From the NCBI RefSeq assembly GCF_019703515.2, contig NC_059379.1:20517380-20581379 (forward strand): 64,000 nt of DNA. The letters are read 5' to 3'. The position numbers and the translations under genes are program-made. Below the pieces are notes generated by a model that was not told the origin of the DNA, did not search any database, and saw only the letters and a program-made list of their open reading frames with translations. Source of the stretch: Myxocyprinus asiaticus. Its lineage: Eukaryota; Chordata; Actinopteri; Cypriniformes; Catostomidae. Shown here one piece after another: positions 9,964 through 21,093 of the stretch (its first letter is position 1; the number at the start of each line of letters is the position of its first letter).

Positions 9964-11596
9964 ATGAGGACAAGCCTCTTCCTCCCCCATCTCAGGCTGT
10001 TCGGGTGCGGTGTGGTCACAAGGAGCCAGGTAAGTGCTTCGATGTCCCTGAACTCAGCACGGCCATGGCACGATGTGGCACCTCAGGCTCCGCCCCGCAG
10101 CGAGGCCCCACCCGCCGGTACGTCCGATGAGATTGACCCTTTGGTCCCCCTCGCCCGGAGCTTGGACATGTGGCTTGCGCTTTCCAACCCATCACGATGG
10201 CTGGTCCGGACCGTCCGACTCGGCAACATGATTCAGTTCGCCAGGCGTCCGCCCAGGTTCAGCGGCATCCACTTCACCTTGGTGAAGGGTGAAAATGCCG
10301 CTACCTTGCACGCGGAAATCGCTACCATCCTACGGAAGGGTGCGATAGAGTCTGTCCCTCCGGCCGAGATGAAGAAAGGGTTTTACAGCCCCTACTTCAT
10401 TGTACCAAAGAAAGGCGATGGGTTGCAGCTAATCTTGGGCCTGCGAGTACTGAACCGGGCTTTACACAACTCCCGTTCAAGATGCTGATGCAAAAACGCA
10501 TTCTAGCGAGCGTCCGGCATCAAGATTGGTTCGCGGCGGTAAACCTGAAGGACGTGTACTTCCACGTCTCGATTCTACCTCGACACAGACCCTTCCTGCG
10601 GTTTGCATTCGAGGGTTGGGCATATCAGTACAAGGTCCTCCCTTTCGGCCTGTTCTTGTCCCCTTGCGTCTTCACGAAGGTTGAAGAGGCAGCCCTTGCC
10701 CCATTAAGGGAAGTGGGCATTCGCATCCTCAACTATCTCGACGACTGGCTAATCCTAGCTCACTCTCGGGATGTGTTGTGTGCGCACAGGGACCTGGTGC
10801 TCTCGCACTTCAGCCGACTAGGGCTTTGGGTCAACTGGGAAAAGAGCAAGCTCCACCCGGTTCAGATCATCTCTTTTCTCGGCTTGGAGTTGGACTCAAT
10901 CTCGATGATGGCGTGCCTCAAGAACGAGCACGCACAGTCAGTGCTGACATGTTTGAAGGTGTTCAGACAGAAGACAGCGGTTCAACTGAAACTGTTTCAA
11001 AGGCTCCTGGGGCATATGTCATCCTCAGCGGTGGCCACTCCACTCGGGTTGATGCATATGAGACCACTTCAGCACTGGCTCCAGACTCGAGTCCCGAGAT
11101 GGGTATGGTGCCGCGGGACACATCGTGTGACCATCACACCGGTCTGTCGCCGCCTCTTCAGCCCTTGGACCGACCCCACATTTCTACGGGCAGGCGTTCC
11201 CCTAGAGCAGGTCTCCAGGCACGTCGTGAAATGGTCTGGGGTGCTGAATGCAACAGGCACGCTGCTGCCGGCTCCTGGATGGACTCGCGGCTACGTTCGC
11301 ACATCAACTGCCTCGAGTTGTTGGCAATACTGCTCGCCCTGTGGAGGTTTTGGCCGTTGATTCAGGGCAAGCATGTGTTAGTTCGGACAGACAACACGGC
11401 AACGGTGGCATACATCAACCATCAAGGCGGTTTATGCTCCCGTTGTATGTCACAACTCGCCTGCCGTCTCCTCCTCTAGAGTCAGCAGCACCTCAAGTCG
11501 CTGCGAGTCACTCACATCCTGGGCGACCTCAACACTGCAGCGGACGCGCTGTCACGACAGGTTACCCTCAGGGGAGAGTGGAGACTCCACCCTCAG
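9964..11596 (+). pseudogene. DIRS reverse transcriptase-RNase H (broken)
   Basis: The RT begins with KGFYSPYFIVPKK at about 10375-10413 and continues through NLKDVYFHV (first catalytic Asp), LPFGL and NYLDDWLIL (catalytic Asp pair at about 10732-10758). RNase H follows, with CLELLAILLALW, VRTDNTATVAYI and LNTAADALSR. Breaks read directly: a one-base loss near 10469 in a run of A that shifts frame before KMLMQK; loss near 11225-11240 of the segment expected to hold the first RNase H aspartate (a TDAS-type box), which also shifts frame; and a TAG at 11477-11479 where the family has Trp. It would have copied element RNA into DNA; this copy cannot. Confidence 0.85.
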
Positions 11597-11910
11597 GTGG
11601 TCCAGCTGATTTGGAGTCAATTCGGGCAGGCACAGGTAGACCTGTTCGCTTCCCGAGAATCCTCCCACTGCCGACTCTGGTACACCCTGACCGAGGCACC
11701 TCTCAGTATAGGTCGTCCTAGTAGCTCCCTACTGGCCCACCCAGACGTGGTTCTTGGACCTCATGCTCCTCGCGACAGCCCCCCTCCCCCCCCGGCGAAT
11801 TACCCTGAGGAAGGACCTTCTTTCTCAGGGATGGGACACCATCTGGCACCCGCAAACAGACCTCTGGAATCTCCATGTCTGGCCCCTGGACAGGACGCGG
11901 AAGACTTAAG
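11597..11910 (+). pseudogene. DIRS post-RNase H region with internal deletion
   Basis: The frame reads VQLIWSQFGQAQVDLFASRE and LWYTLTEAPLS up to about 11706. It then jumps, at about 11710, to sequence whose other frame reads VVLVAPYWPTQTWFLDLML. In DIRS elements these two blocks are separated by tens of residues, so a deletion is inferred. A C run (cccccctcccccccc) at about 11779-11796 may mark further slippage. In some DIRS elements this part carries a DNA-methyltransferase-like domain; no such motif can be recognised here. Confidence 0.6.
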
Positions 11911-12885
11911 TGGCCTACCACCCGCGGTTGTAGACACAATCACTCAGGCTAGGGCTCCCTCTACGAGGTGCCTGTGTGCCTTGAAGTGGCATCTGTTCGC
12001 TAAGTGGTGTTCTTCCCGATGCGAAGACCCCCAGAGATGCGCAGTCGGATCGGTGCTTTCCTTCCTGAGAGGTTGGAAGGGCAGCTGTACCCCTCCACCT
12101 TGAAGGTGTATGTAGCTGCTATAGCGGCACACCGCGACACAGTGGACGGTAAGTCCTTAGGGAAGCACGATCTGATAATCAGGTTCCTGAGAGACGCTAG
12201 GAGGTTGAATCCCTCCAGACCATGCCTCATTCCCTCATGGGACCTCTATGGAGTTCTTCAGGGTCTACGGGGAGTCCCCTTTGAGCCCCTGGAGTCAGCT
12301 GAGCTTAAGGCACTCTCTTTAAAGACTGCCCTCCTGACTGCGCTCACTTCCGTCAAGAGGGTTGGAGACCTGCAAGTGTTCTCTGTCAGTGAAACATTCC
12401 TGGAGTTCGGTCCGGGCTACTCACACGTGATCCTGAGACCCCGACCGGGCTATGTGCCCAAGGTTCCCACGACCCCATTTAGGGATCAGGTGGTGAACCT
12501 GCAAGCGCTGCCCCAGGAGGGGGCAGACCCAGCCCTGATGTTGCTGTGTCCGGTGCGCACTTTTCGCATCTATTTGGATCACACGCAGAGCTTTAGAGTC
12601 TCTGAGCAGCTCTTTGTCTGCTTTGGTGGACAGCGGAAAGGAAGCGCTGTCTCCAAGCAGAGGATTGCCCACTGGGTCATTGACACCATAGCAATGGCAT
12701 ATCACGCTAAGGATGTGCCGCCTCCTGCAGGGCTACAAGCCCATTCTACCAGGAGTGTGGCGGTCTCCTGGGCCTTGACCAGTGGCGCCTCTCTAACAGA
12801 CATTTGCAGAGCAGCGGGCTGGGCAACACTCAACACATTTGCAAGGTTCTACAATCTCCGCATTGAGCCGGTTGGTCCCGTGTAG
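11911..12885 (+). pseudogene. DIRS tyrosine recombinase (frameshifted, copy 2)
   Basis: The N-terminal part (LSGLPPAVVDTITQARAPST) continues to a frameshift at about 12066, where copy 1 has four more bases (gcag within cttcctgcaggagagg; here cttcctgagagg). From there the frame is open to 12885. Catalytic boxes: Arg in KRVGDL, HSTR at about 12742, GW at about 12820, Tyr in RFYNL at about 12844-12858. Unlike copy 1 it keeps the QLFVCF segment, so the recombinase core is intact and only the 4 bp loss breaks it. Its role would be recombination of circular element DNA into the chromosome. Confidence 0.87.
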
Positions 12886-13095
12886 TGGCAGGCACAAGCA
12901 GGTAAGTCCAGGACAGCTGGCCAGGTGTATCGCTTGCGCGTAGCGCCTTTCACCTCCCCTGAGCTGAAGACGTGCGCTGTTGACTCCCAGTAGTGTTCAC
13001 AAAGTGCGTTCCCTGGATGACATCTCCGAGCCCTGTGGCATACGAGTTACCCGCTGAAATGGCCGGGACCTTGTCTTGGCTCCTCAGCACAAAAC

Positions 13096-13231
13096 CTGAA
13101 TGAGTGTTTGCATACCAGCTCCTTTTATACCCGTATGTTCGGGGGAGTGGTATGCAATTTCCATTTTTTCAAAGACCAGAGGTGTTTTGGGCTCCCAAGA
13201 GTGACCCCTAGTGTCACTACATCGACACAAC
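13096..13231. repeat. DIRS right inverted terminal repeat
   Basis: Inverse of 7877-8032. It contains ccttttatacccgtatgttc and gagtgacccctagtgtcact. About 20 bases shorter than the left arm. A mirrored TATA-like box lies at 13123-13129 and could drive antisense transcription. Confidence 0.9.
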
Positions 13232-13257
13232 GTCTCATTTCCTCCATCAGGGAATGG

Positions 13258-14162
13258 AGGTTACGAAAATAACCAGGACGCTTCTACTCAAAACCAGTAT
13301 AGATATATTAATTTAAATGCTTTTCTTTTTTACTTTAGTGCATAAAACTCAAATTGTGTTTCTGGAACAAAGTGATTCAAAATGATGGAACAGGTCACAA
13401 ATGAGGACACAATTTTCATATTTTGGATGAACTATCCCTTTAAATCTTTTGTCAAGGGACTATATTTGCCCTATATAAAAACACGTCATCCATTTATGTC
13501 AAATACATCAGTTGAATGATTAAAATAAATTCTCATTCAAGACAATTATTGTTGTTAATTTTAAAATCAAATCAATATTGAATAGAGTTGGCAGAAATAA
13601 AGGCCAAGATATTATAACACACACACACACACAAAACATTTAGCTAAATACATATTAAATAATTGCCTAGAGATTATGTTAGATTATTTAGAATTCTACA
13701 GTCTATAAAGCTTTCTACTTTCACAGAGCAGAACAGAATACAAAATGAAACTAACAGTTTCAGTGTCTCCAAAGACACTAAACCCATACTAAACCCTATC
13801 TCTAGACAGGCCTAGAATATCATGAAATATATCAAATGCTAGATAAAAGGCAGCATTTTTTGACCAAATTTTTAAATATCTGGGACATCTTTGGCACTTT
13901 CTAGGAGATTATGCTAAACTTCTGACCCTGGTACAGTTCTGTTATTTGGCAGGTGGAGTGTGTGTTTGGGTGTTTACTCTGACTGGTAAACACAAGATGA
14001 TGTGAGGATTTGAAAACTCCAGGCTTATTATTTTGTGATCTCACATGCTGAATCTTGGGCCACTGGTGGCAGTTGCTTTATCTTGGCTGTCACAATGTCA
14101 TTGCATTTGTCACCTGCTGTGCAGACCCACAGAAATAAAAATAAAAAATACATTTAAAAAAT
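13258..14162. other. No gene seen; MITE end and AC microsatellite
   Basis: A MITE-like terminus ggatgaactatccctttaaa ends at about 13444. A short AC run lies at 13615-13633. The rest is AT-rich and featureless. Confidence 0.5.
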
Positions 14163-14757
14163 GGGATGAAATTTGCCTTGAAGCAGAACACAAATAAAGA
14201 ATACCTCAGCTCTGATGTTCCATTCAATGCAACTGAATGGTGGCAAGAACTTTTAATCTACAAAAAGCACATAAAAGCAGCATTAAATAAATCCATAAGA
14301 TTCCAGTGCTTAAAGCGATATGATTATTTGTGGGTGAGAAACAAATAAATATTTAAGTTCTTTTTTTACTATCTCCACCTTTGACCAGCCCCGACCAGTA
14401 AGTGGTGATATGCACAAAGAATGTGAATCGCCAAAAAACAAAAGAACAATGTGGAAGTGAAAAGGAAAGTGGAAATTTATAGTAAAAAATGGACTTAAAT
14501 ATTAATCTGTTTCAACCTCACACCTATCATATTGCTTTTGAAGACATGGATTTAAACACTGGATTCTTATGGATTACTTGTATGCTGCCTCTATGTGCTT
14601 TTTGGACCTTCAGAGTTCTGGCCACCATTCACTTGCATTGAATGGTCCTACAGAGTTGAAATATGCTTCAAAAAATCTTCATTTGTGTTCTGCAGAAGAA
14701 AGAAAGTCATAAACATCTGAGAATTTTCATTTTTGGGTGAACTAATCCTTTAAAGTG
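14163..14757. mobile_element. Long palindromic MITE
   Basis: Two arms of about 97 bases, 14220-14316 and 14549-14645, are inverted copies: ccattcaatgcaactgaatg on the left answers cacttgcattgaatgg on the right, and atccataagattccagtg answers cactggattcttatggat. The right terminus attttcatttttgggtgaac at about 14726-14745 is shared with the gttcaccc MITE family. No coding content. Confidence 0.8.
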
Positions 14758-15797
14758 AGCTTTGCTTTTTATGGACCTCTGTCTGTCTGTATCTCTCTCT
14801 CCATCTACCCCCACACAATACTGCCACTGTTTGCTTGCTCTCTCTGTTCGCTAGTCAAATCCATAGCCCAGAACATGTCACCAACCTCAACACAGTGTGA
14901 TCCATCACAGATTAATGTGCTGAGATTTAAAGGCTCTGAGGAGGGGCAATCCAACACTGTCCAGACTGTGTTGTGTTTTTCATAAGGGAGAGTTTGTGGT
15001 GTTTTTAAATAACAATAGAAAATGTCATGTGTACAGATCTGTTCATTCTTCACTCTTTTGTTGGGCCTCGTCCAACTACACTGACCCAGAAACAGAAGAT
15101 ATTGTGGATATTTATAGTACAGTGATTACTGATAAACTTGAATGGAATGGAGAGAATGGAAGAATGGAGTCAATAATGGGGCTGAATGCGCTTTAAAACA
15201 TTACAGTGAATGAAACCTCAACCAAAATTACTGTATGATCTGGGAAGGCATGGGAAAACAAAAACCAAGACATTCACGTCAGAGAAGAGAGTTGAAGAGA
15301 GAAACAGGATAGAAATTTTGATCACAGGAAACAGTCAGAAAACATTGGATCCAGATGTCAATCTCAGACAGTTTGAAATGGATTTATTTAGAGAGTGACC
15401 AGGAGAGAAAAGTGAGAGAGAGAGACCAAGAGCAAGAGAGAGGATGTTGAACTGGGGCGTGGCAGGCGGCCATCCTGGACAGCTAGTGAGGGTAGAGTTT
15501 GCAGCAATGAGGCCACAGACATGCCAAGTTAACATCTTAACATCATTCACAGACCTACAGTGACATTATTAAAGAGCAACGTCCATTTTTCTTAAGTGCA
15601 CATTGGACGCATTGGGTAAAAATGAGAGACCAATAACAGATGATGTCTGTCTGCCTGGGCAGAACCCATTTGTTTTCCTTTAATTTTTCAAAGCTGTGAA
15701 AGATGTGACTGTGCAATGTCATAAACCAGTAAAAACAGGCAGAGAATATGGTCATAGATTTCATTGGTCAATTATCTTCTCCAGAAATATCATGCTG

Positions 15798-17320
15798 GCA
15801 AGTAACGATTATTTTGATAATTGACTAATTAATGATTATTAGACCGATTATTAGACTATTCGGCGATTATTGCAATGATTAATCATTAGCTCTTAACTGA
15901 CTATTCAGCTTGTACCTTGTATTAAACATGCTTGCTAACAATACAGAGAACAAAATCATGTTTTAAAAATACCTCTAAATGGCATTCACTGAATTAAAGG
16001 GAAAAACATATATTTTTATGAAGTTTAATTCAGTAAAAAATTCACTGCAAAAAATCTGATTGTTATCAAGTGTTTTTGTCTTGTTTTCCATTTAAATTTG
16101 TCTAAAAATCCTTAAAACAAGATACATTTACTTGAGAAGCAACATATAAGACTTGCTTTAAGAGAATGTATCTTAAATATAATGTATTTTGTATATAAGT
16201 GTATTTTTTCACTTGGTTATACTTCTGCGAGTGCAGTAAAGACAAAATATATTTATTTTCAAGATCTATTCTCTAAAAGCAAGTCTAAATATCTCATATG
16301 CTGCTACTCAGGTGAATGCATCTTTTTTAAAAGGATTTTTAGGTATTTTAAAATATTTGTATTTTTAATATTATATTCAACATTCTCAGATAAAACATTT
16401 TTATTCTGCAGTATTACTGCTAAAGAAAATGTACATTGTTTTAAATGAGTTTTAGATATTTTTATTGGAAAACAAGCCAAAACAAAAACAAATTCAAAAA
16501 CGTATTTTATTGCAGTGTATAATGGGGCGAAGACTACCCTCTCTCACCTTTCTGTTCACTTCAATCCATCTTTATCTAAAAAAAAAAACACTAAAAAAAA
16601 CTCTCTCGTATTAATAAAGCTGCATATTGCCTATTTTCTTCATGATAAGAAATGCACAGTGACATATATTGTGATTCAATAAGTCACGAGCCATCATGTT
16701 ATAATCTAGCTGCATTAAGCATACGCACCCGAGGGGTGAGTATTCCCCTGCCAGAGTGTGCATCAGCCGGATGCAGTTTCAATCGCTCCCCCTTTGATCG
16801 GGATATTTGCGCAACCCAGAAGAGGTGCTGACTGCACAGAGAAATGCCAGTTCCAGAGTTTGTAGTTATTTACATGATCTGCTTCCGTATTATTTGAACT
16901 TTAATAAAGCTATAACGCATTAAATATAACTGCATTTAAGATGTAACGCTGTGGTGTTCCCTTTAAAGATGCTCGACACACAAGTTTTGCTTCAGTGGTG
17001 CGGTAGCTCCAGCTCCCCTTATTCCACAACAAGAGTGCTTCTGTATTTACTTATTTTGTATAATTCCCTCATACTTTGCGATCTACATCACTTGAAGCTG
17101 TTTGGAAAGTTTAGAGTGCATCTGGACCGTGAGCTGTGTAATTCTTCCTCTCCTCAGTCAGGCGCAAACTGCAGTGCTGCTCTCGCATGTCATCATTAGA
17201 GTTTAATGTGATCTCATGTTACGTTAAATGAGATCAAACGACTATTCGACTATGAATATATTTGTTGACAATTTTTAATTGTCGACGTTGTCGATAATGT
17301 CGACTAATTGTTTCAGCCCT
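15798..17320. mobile_element. Non-autonomous hAT-like element with 8 bp TSD
   Basis: Flanked by tcatgctg (15790-15797) and acatgctg (17321-17328), an 8 bp duplication with one mismatch, typical of hAT. The right end, read inverted, starts agggctgaaacaattagtcg; the left end gcaagtaacgattattttga is a diverged counterpart. Both ends carry clusters of gattattag/gactattcg words. No transposase frame. It encloses a second element at 16043-16517. Confidence 0.75.
16043..16517. mobile_element. Nested MITE with cactgcaaaaaa ends
   Basis: Left end cactgcaaaaaatctgattg, right end ttttattgcagtg. Inner inverted pairs include ttttgtcttgttttccattt against ttggaaaacaagccaaaaca, and acaagatacatttacttgag against ctcatatgctgct-type remnants. 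Hosted by the hAT-like element around it. No clear target duplication. Confidence 0.7.
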
Positions 17321-18100
17321 ACATGCTGATTGACCATCAACTCAGCATGGTCGATACTGGTCTTTTCAGCAGGGTTAAAAAAGAATGGACAGAGTAATAG
17401 AGATGGCATTTGCTATCTCTGGTTGACAAACCTTTTTTGTTTTATAAATGTAACATTTATCATCTGCCATTGTTTGCTTGTTGCAGTAATGTTGACAATG
17501 CATCTGAATCAAAACATGACCACTTTTCTTTGTTCTGCATGGCTGATTGCTTGGAAGCAGCACGTCAAATTCAGTTACAAATGCACTTTCACTGATAAAG
17601 GTTGACGTCTTTTCCATTCTCATCTGCATGGCAGCTCCATAGCCAGAAAACCGTGACATCTTGCCCAGATTCCACATGTCACTATGCAGCTGATAGATGG
17701 ATGATCAAATGACAGAACAAATGAATGGATGGATGGAGGTAGATTTCCAGTCCCAGTCTGGTTTGACATGCAACTGTAGTGGATGCCAACCATGATGCCA
17801 TTCTGTCTGTTGTGATTGCTCATTGAGAGTTTGCACAGAAACAGCCCTGTCTGCAGCATGTAACACACTTATTCATGCTGTCGATGCCCATTCTACCCTG
17901 CCTACAGTGCTGGGAAGTAACAGTTCACATTAATATTGTAATCAGATTATACAAATAAAATACTTATAATTAGATTAAATTACTTTTTAAAATACTCTGA
18001 ATCAGATTACAGTTATGGATTTCATGATTACACATTAATCATGCAAAGGCAGTAAATTGCTCATAATTTATTGATTCCTCTAATTCTTCTTTTTAAATAT

Positions 18101-18619
18101 TTAAAGAGCACCTATTATGGTTTTTAAACATACCTAATTTTGTTTTAAAGGTCTCATACAATAGATTTACATGCATCCAAGGTCAAAAAATGCATGTATT
18201 TGCTCATAATTTAAATTGCAGCATTACCTTTTTTTCCCCAGAGTAAAAAAAAAACTAGTTCAATGATCCGTTCTAAAGGATTCATTCTAAATTCCTCCTT
18301 TCAGAGAGCCTGCTCTGCTCTGATTGGTCAGATGTCCCAGTCTGTTGTGATTGGTCTACTGGTTAGTGTAGTGTTTGAGGGCGAGTCAAAGTTGTTCGCG
18401 AGCAGCCAATGAAGACCAGAGGAGGGTTTTTTGTTACCAAATTACATAGGTTATTACAGGAAGTAAGTCTGGAATTACTAATGACTCATTTCAGGTGTTC
18501 AGAATCGGTTCTTTCTTTTGGGAGTCAATAACTCCATTTGTCGTGCACTTTGATTTTTACTATATAACACACTACATGAAAGGTAATATTTGAAAAATAT
18601 TTAAAGAGGTGCTCTTTAA
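18101..18619. mobile_element. Nested MITE with ttaaagagcacc ends
   Basis: Perfect 12-base inverted ends ttaaagagcacc (18101) and ggtgctctttaa (18608-18619). Each begins with TTAA, which could be a piggyBac-type target duplication or part of the end itself. About 519 bp, without coding content. Confidence 0.75.
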
Positions 18620-18912
18620 AAAAATATTATTCTACATCAGCCTACAACTGATATAAGTTCGGTAAGTCTTCGAGTGTTTTTGAATGGAGGGCGGGGATAA
18701 GGTGTAGGATTGCACATGTAGACCTGATACTAGACACCAGCCATAATTTGGCTGAAGACGGAGCGGTAATACGTAAATGCCGAACCAGTTGCATTAGTGT
18801 GATACAGATTTAATTTTGCAAATTGCTTTTACTTCAAAAATGTACATAAATGCACTTTTGCTTTTGTGGCAACTTTTTTTTTTTTTTGTGATGTTGATTC
18901 AAAAATAGAACT

Positions 18913-19022
18913 GGGCTGTGTTTCCCAAAAGCATCGTAAACCTAAGCAGATTGTAGAAACCATCAGCACCAATGGTCTCTACGATCAGCTTAAGCTTGCG
19001 ATGCTTTTGGGAAATGCAGCCC
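18913..19022. mobile_element. Short hairpin MITE
   Basis: About 110 bases that fold almost completely on themselves: gggctgtgtttcccaaaagc at the left answers gcttttgggaaatgcagccc at the right. Pairing continues through atcgtaaacctaag / cttaagcttgcgat to a small central loop. Confidence 0.85.
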
Positions 19023-19816
19023 TGATCTGTTACCACACATAGATGGTATTTGTAATGCCATTTGTAAAAACATTTTAAGTTCCTTTTTCATTTTACTCAA
19101 AAACAGACAAATAGCGAGGAAAACACACACACACACACACACAAATTGTATCAATTCTCAAATTTTGATCCTTGAAGTGTTTTCTTTAATGCATTTAAGC
19201 AACATCATGTCAAAAAGTTTATCCTACTCAAATGCATGTGACATCAAATAAACAACATCATAAGTAATACAAAAGTAATCCAAAAACTATCAGATTAGAT
19301 TACTTTCAAACTGTAATCCAAGAGACTGTTACTGACTACAATTTTAGTCATGTTATTTGTAATCAGTACCAGATTACAATTCAAAAGTAATCTACCCGGC
19401 ACTGCCCGCCTGTATAGTTTTTCTACTATATTCTATATAGGACAATTCAGTTTAAATATTTTATAATCATTTAAGCAATATCATACAAGTAAGGGTGTTG
19501 ATGTTCTAAATGTCAGCCCAGCTGTGATTCAGCCATATAGAACTGAAGTTAATCACAGCACTCTTGGAATGCTGCTTGTCCAATCAGATTAGAAGACTAG
19601 AACTAACTGTTGTAAATGGCCACATCCACACTAATATGTTTTCATTTGAAAATGAATTGATTGCTAAGTTTATGCCTTTCATACCCTCCTGAGACCCGAG
19701 CGTGACTGCTGTGTGCATTTTCCATTTCACTTTTTGATTTGTAATTAATAGCACCTAATAAACATGCAAAAAAAGAGCAAATTGTTTTCCTAAAAATGTA
19801 CGTCCTCATATGGGGA

Positions 19817-21085
19817 CAGTAGCGGTTTTAACCACCATGCAAACTACGCAATTGCGTGGGGCCCCGGATGTCAAGAGGACCCCCACCCCGGTAGGAAAGC
19901 TCCGCAAAAACCGCTTGAGGTGACATGTTGTTCTGGGTACACACGCGAACACGTCATTGTCAGCACTCTCAGAGTGGTTCACGTTAGAAGCTGCCGGGTT
20001 CAGGTCAGTAGGACACTGGGTTTGTAATTTATGAAAAAATATATAGGCCTTCCAAACTTGTTTCACTCACACGCTCATATAAACATGAACGGATGAGTTA
20101 GGGGCCATTTACACCAAATGTGTTTTTGTGTGCGTCTGCTCTGTTTTTTAATTGTTTTCCTATGTAAACAACCAACGTCCTTGACTGCTGCACCACGTCT
20201 TGGTGATTCTTCAGTGTGTCACGCAGTGACCGGCACATTTTTAGAAACTGTTTCAAGTTAATAAGAACTTCAGGTTTCAAAAACACACATCGAGACACTT
20301 GCGTTCTATTTCAGTCGCTGCGCTGCATCTAGATTGTTTTTAGCACAGGTGTCACAAGACTTAACATTTTGAACAAGTTCAGGTTGCAAAGAGGTGACTG
20401 TTACAATGTTTAACATTATTCCAGATTGTTCTGCACCAAGCAAAGTTTCAGTGCTTGATAAACGGCAATTATTTTTCCACCTTCTGCTCTAGTATACTGA
20501 GGGGCTGCCGTGCCTTGTGTGTTTATTATTACTGTTATGAATGTTGCCTACAATGCTTACAAAACATAAAGCCTTTTGCAACATGGTGAACAATACAGTG
20601 CAGCATCAGAATATAAGCTCCAGGTGAAAGTAAAGTAAATAAGACAGAAATATATTACTATTGTATTCAACAAATCCTCAAAATAATAATAATAATACTG
20701 TATTGTGTTATAATGACAAATGGACAACAATAAATAATTGATGGTTTATAATATTAATAAATACCAACTACATTCCAAAATGTTACTGGGTGAAGTAGTA
20801 GGTTTTGCACACCCTGTTCACACACAAAAAAAAAAAAGAAAAAAAAAAGTGTTTGTACAAATATATGTAGGTAAATATTGCTTTTTTATCTGTGGAAAAA
20901 CTGGAAAACATGCATAGATTACATTTAACTAGATTTATATTTCATTCAAATTTTTGAATGTATGTACGGCTTATAGAACTAATTTAAAATTATGATTTTA
21001 TGCAATTTTTTAAGCAAACATTTTCAAAATGGGGCCCCGAGTCGGTCAGTTGATTGGGGCCTCAGAAATCATAAACCCGCCCCTG
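19817..21085. mobile_element. hAT-like element with 8 bp TSD
   Basis: Ends cagtagcggttttaacca and (inverted right) caggggcgggtttatgattt. Flanks tatgggga (19809-19816) and tatgggta (21086-21093) match at 7 of 8 bases, a clear hAT-type duplication. Ggggcccc sits near both ends. No transposase frame. It hosts a third-level MITE at about 20098-20345. Confidence 0.85.
20098..20345. mobile_element. Third-level nested MITE (ttcacaccaaa family), copy 1
   Basis: Begins ttaggggccatttacaccaa and shares the internal order tgcgtctgctctgttt - aattgttttccta - aagaacttcag - gctgcgctgcatctag with copies at 29310-29570, 32296-32530 and 49624-49857. Confidence 0.7.
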
Positions 21086-21093
21086 TATGGGTA

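Larger units (their letters stand above)
7852..13257 (+). mobile_element. DIRS-type retrotransposon, full length but decayed (copy 2)
   Basis: About 5.4 kb bounded by inverted terminal repeats (7877-8032 and 13096-13231). Order inside: leader, gag-like region, reverse transcriptase, RNase H, remnant of the downstream domain, tyrosine recombinase. The GC-rich body contrasts with AT-rich flanks. Every coding region carries at least one break, so it is not autonomous. The outer edges are uncertain by about 20 bases: left gttccct at about 7852, right cagggaatgg at about 13248-13257. Confidence 0.9.
17905..19404. mobile_element. Non-autonomous hAT element with two nested MITEs
   Basis: Ends cagtgctgggaag and (inverted right end) cagtgccgggtag begin with CAGTG, the hAT hallmark. 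Flanks cctgccta and cccgcctg match at 6 of 8 positions and are read as an aged 8 bp duplication. Subterminal regions are rich in attacnnnt words. Nested inside are a TTAA-flanked MITE (18101-18619) and a hairpin MITE (18913-19022). No transposase. Confidence 0.8.

Noticed and set aside
11248..11721. 157-codon frame over the RNase H region
   Set aside because: Out-of-frame shadow; the conserved RNase H blocks are in the other frame.
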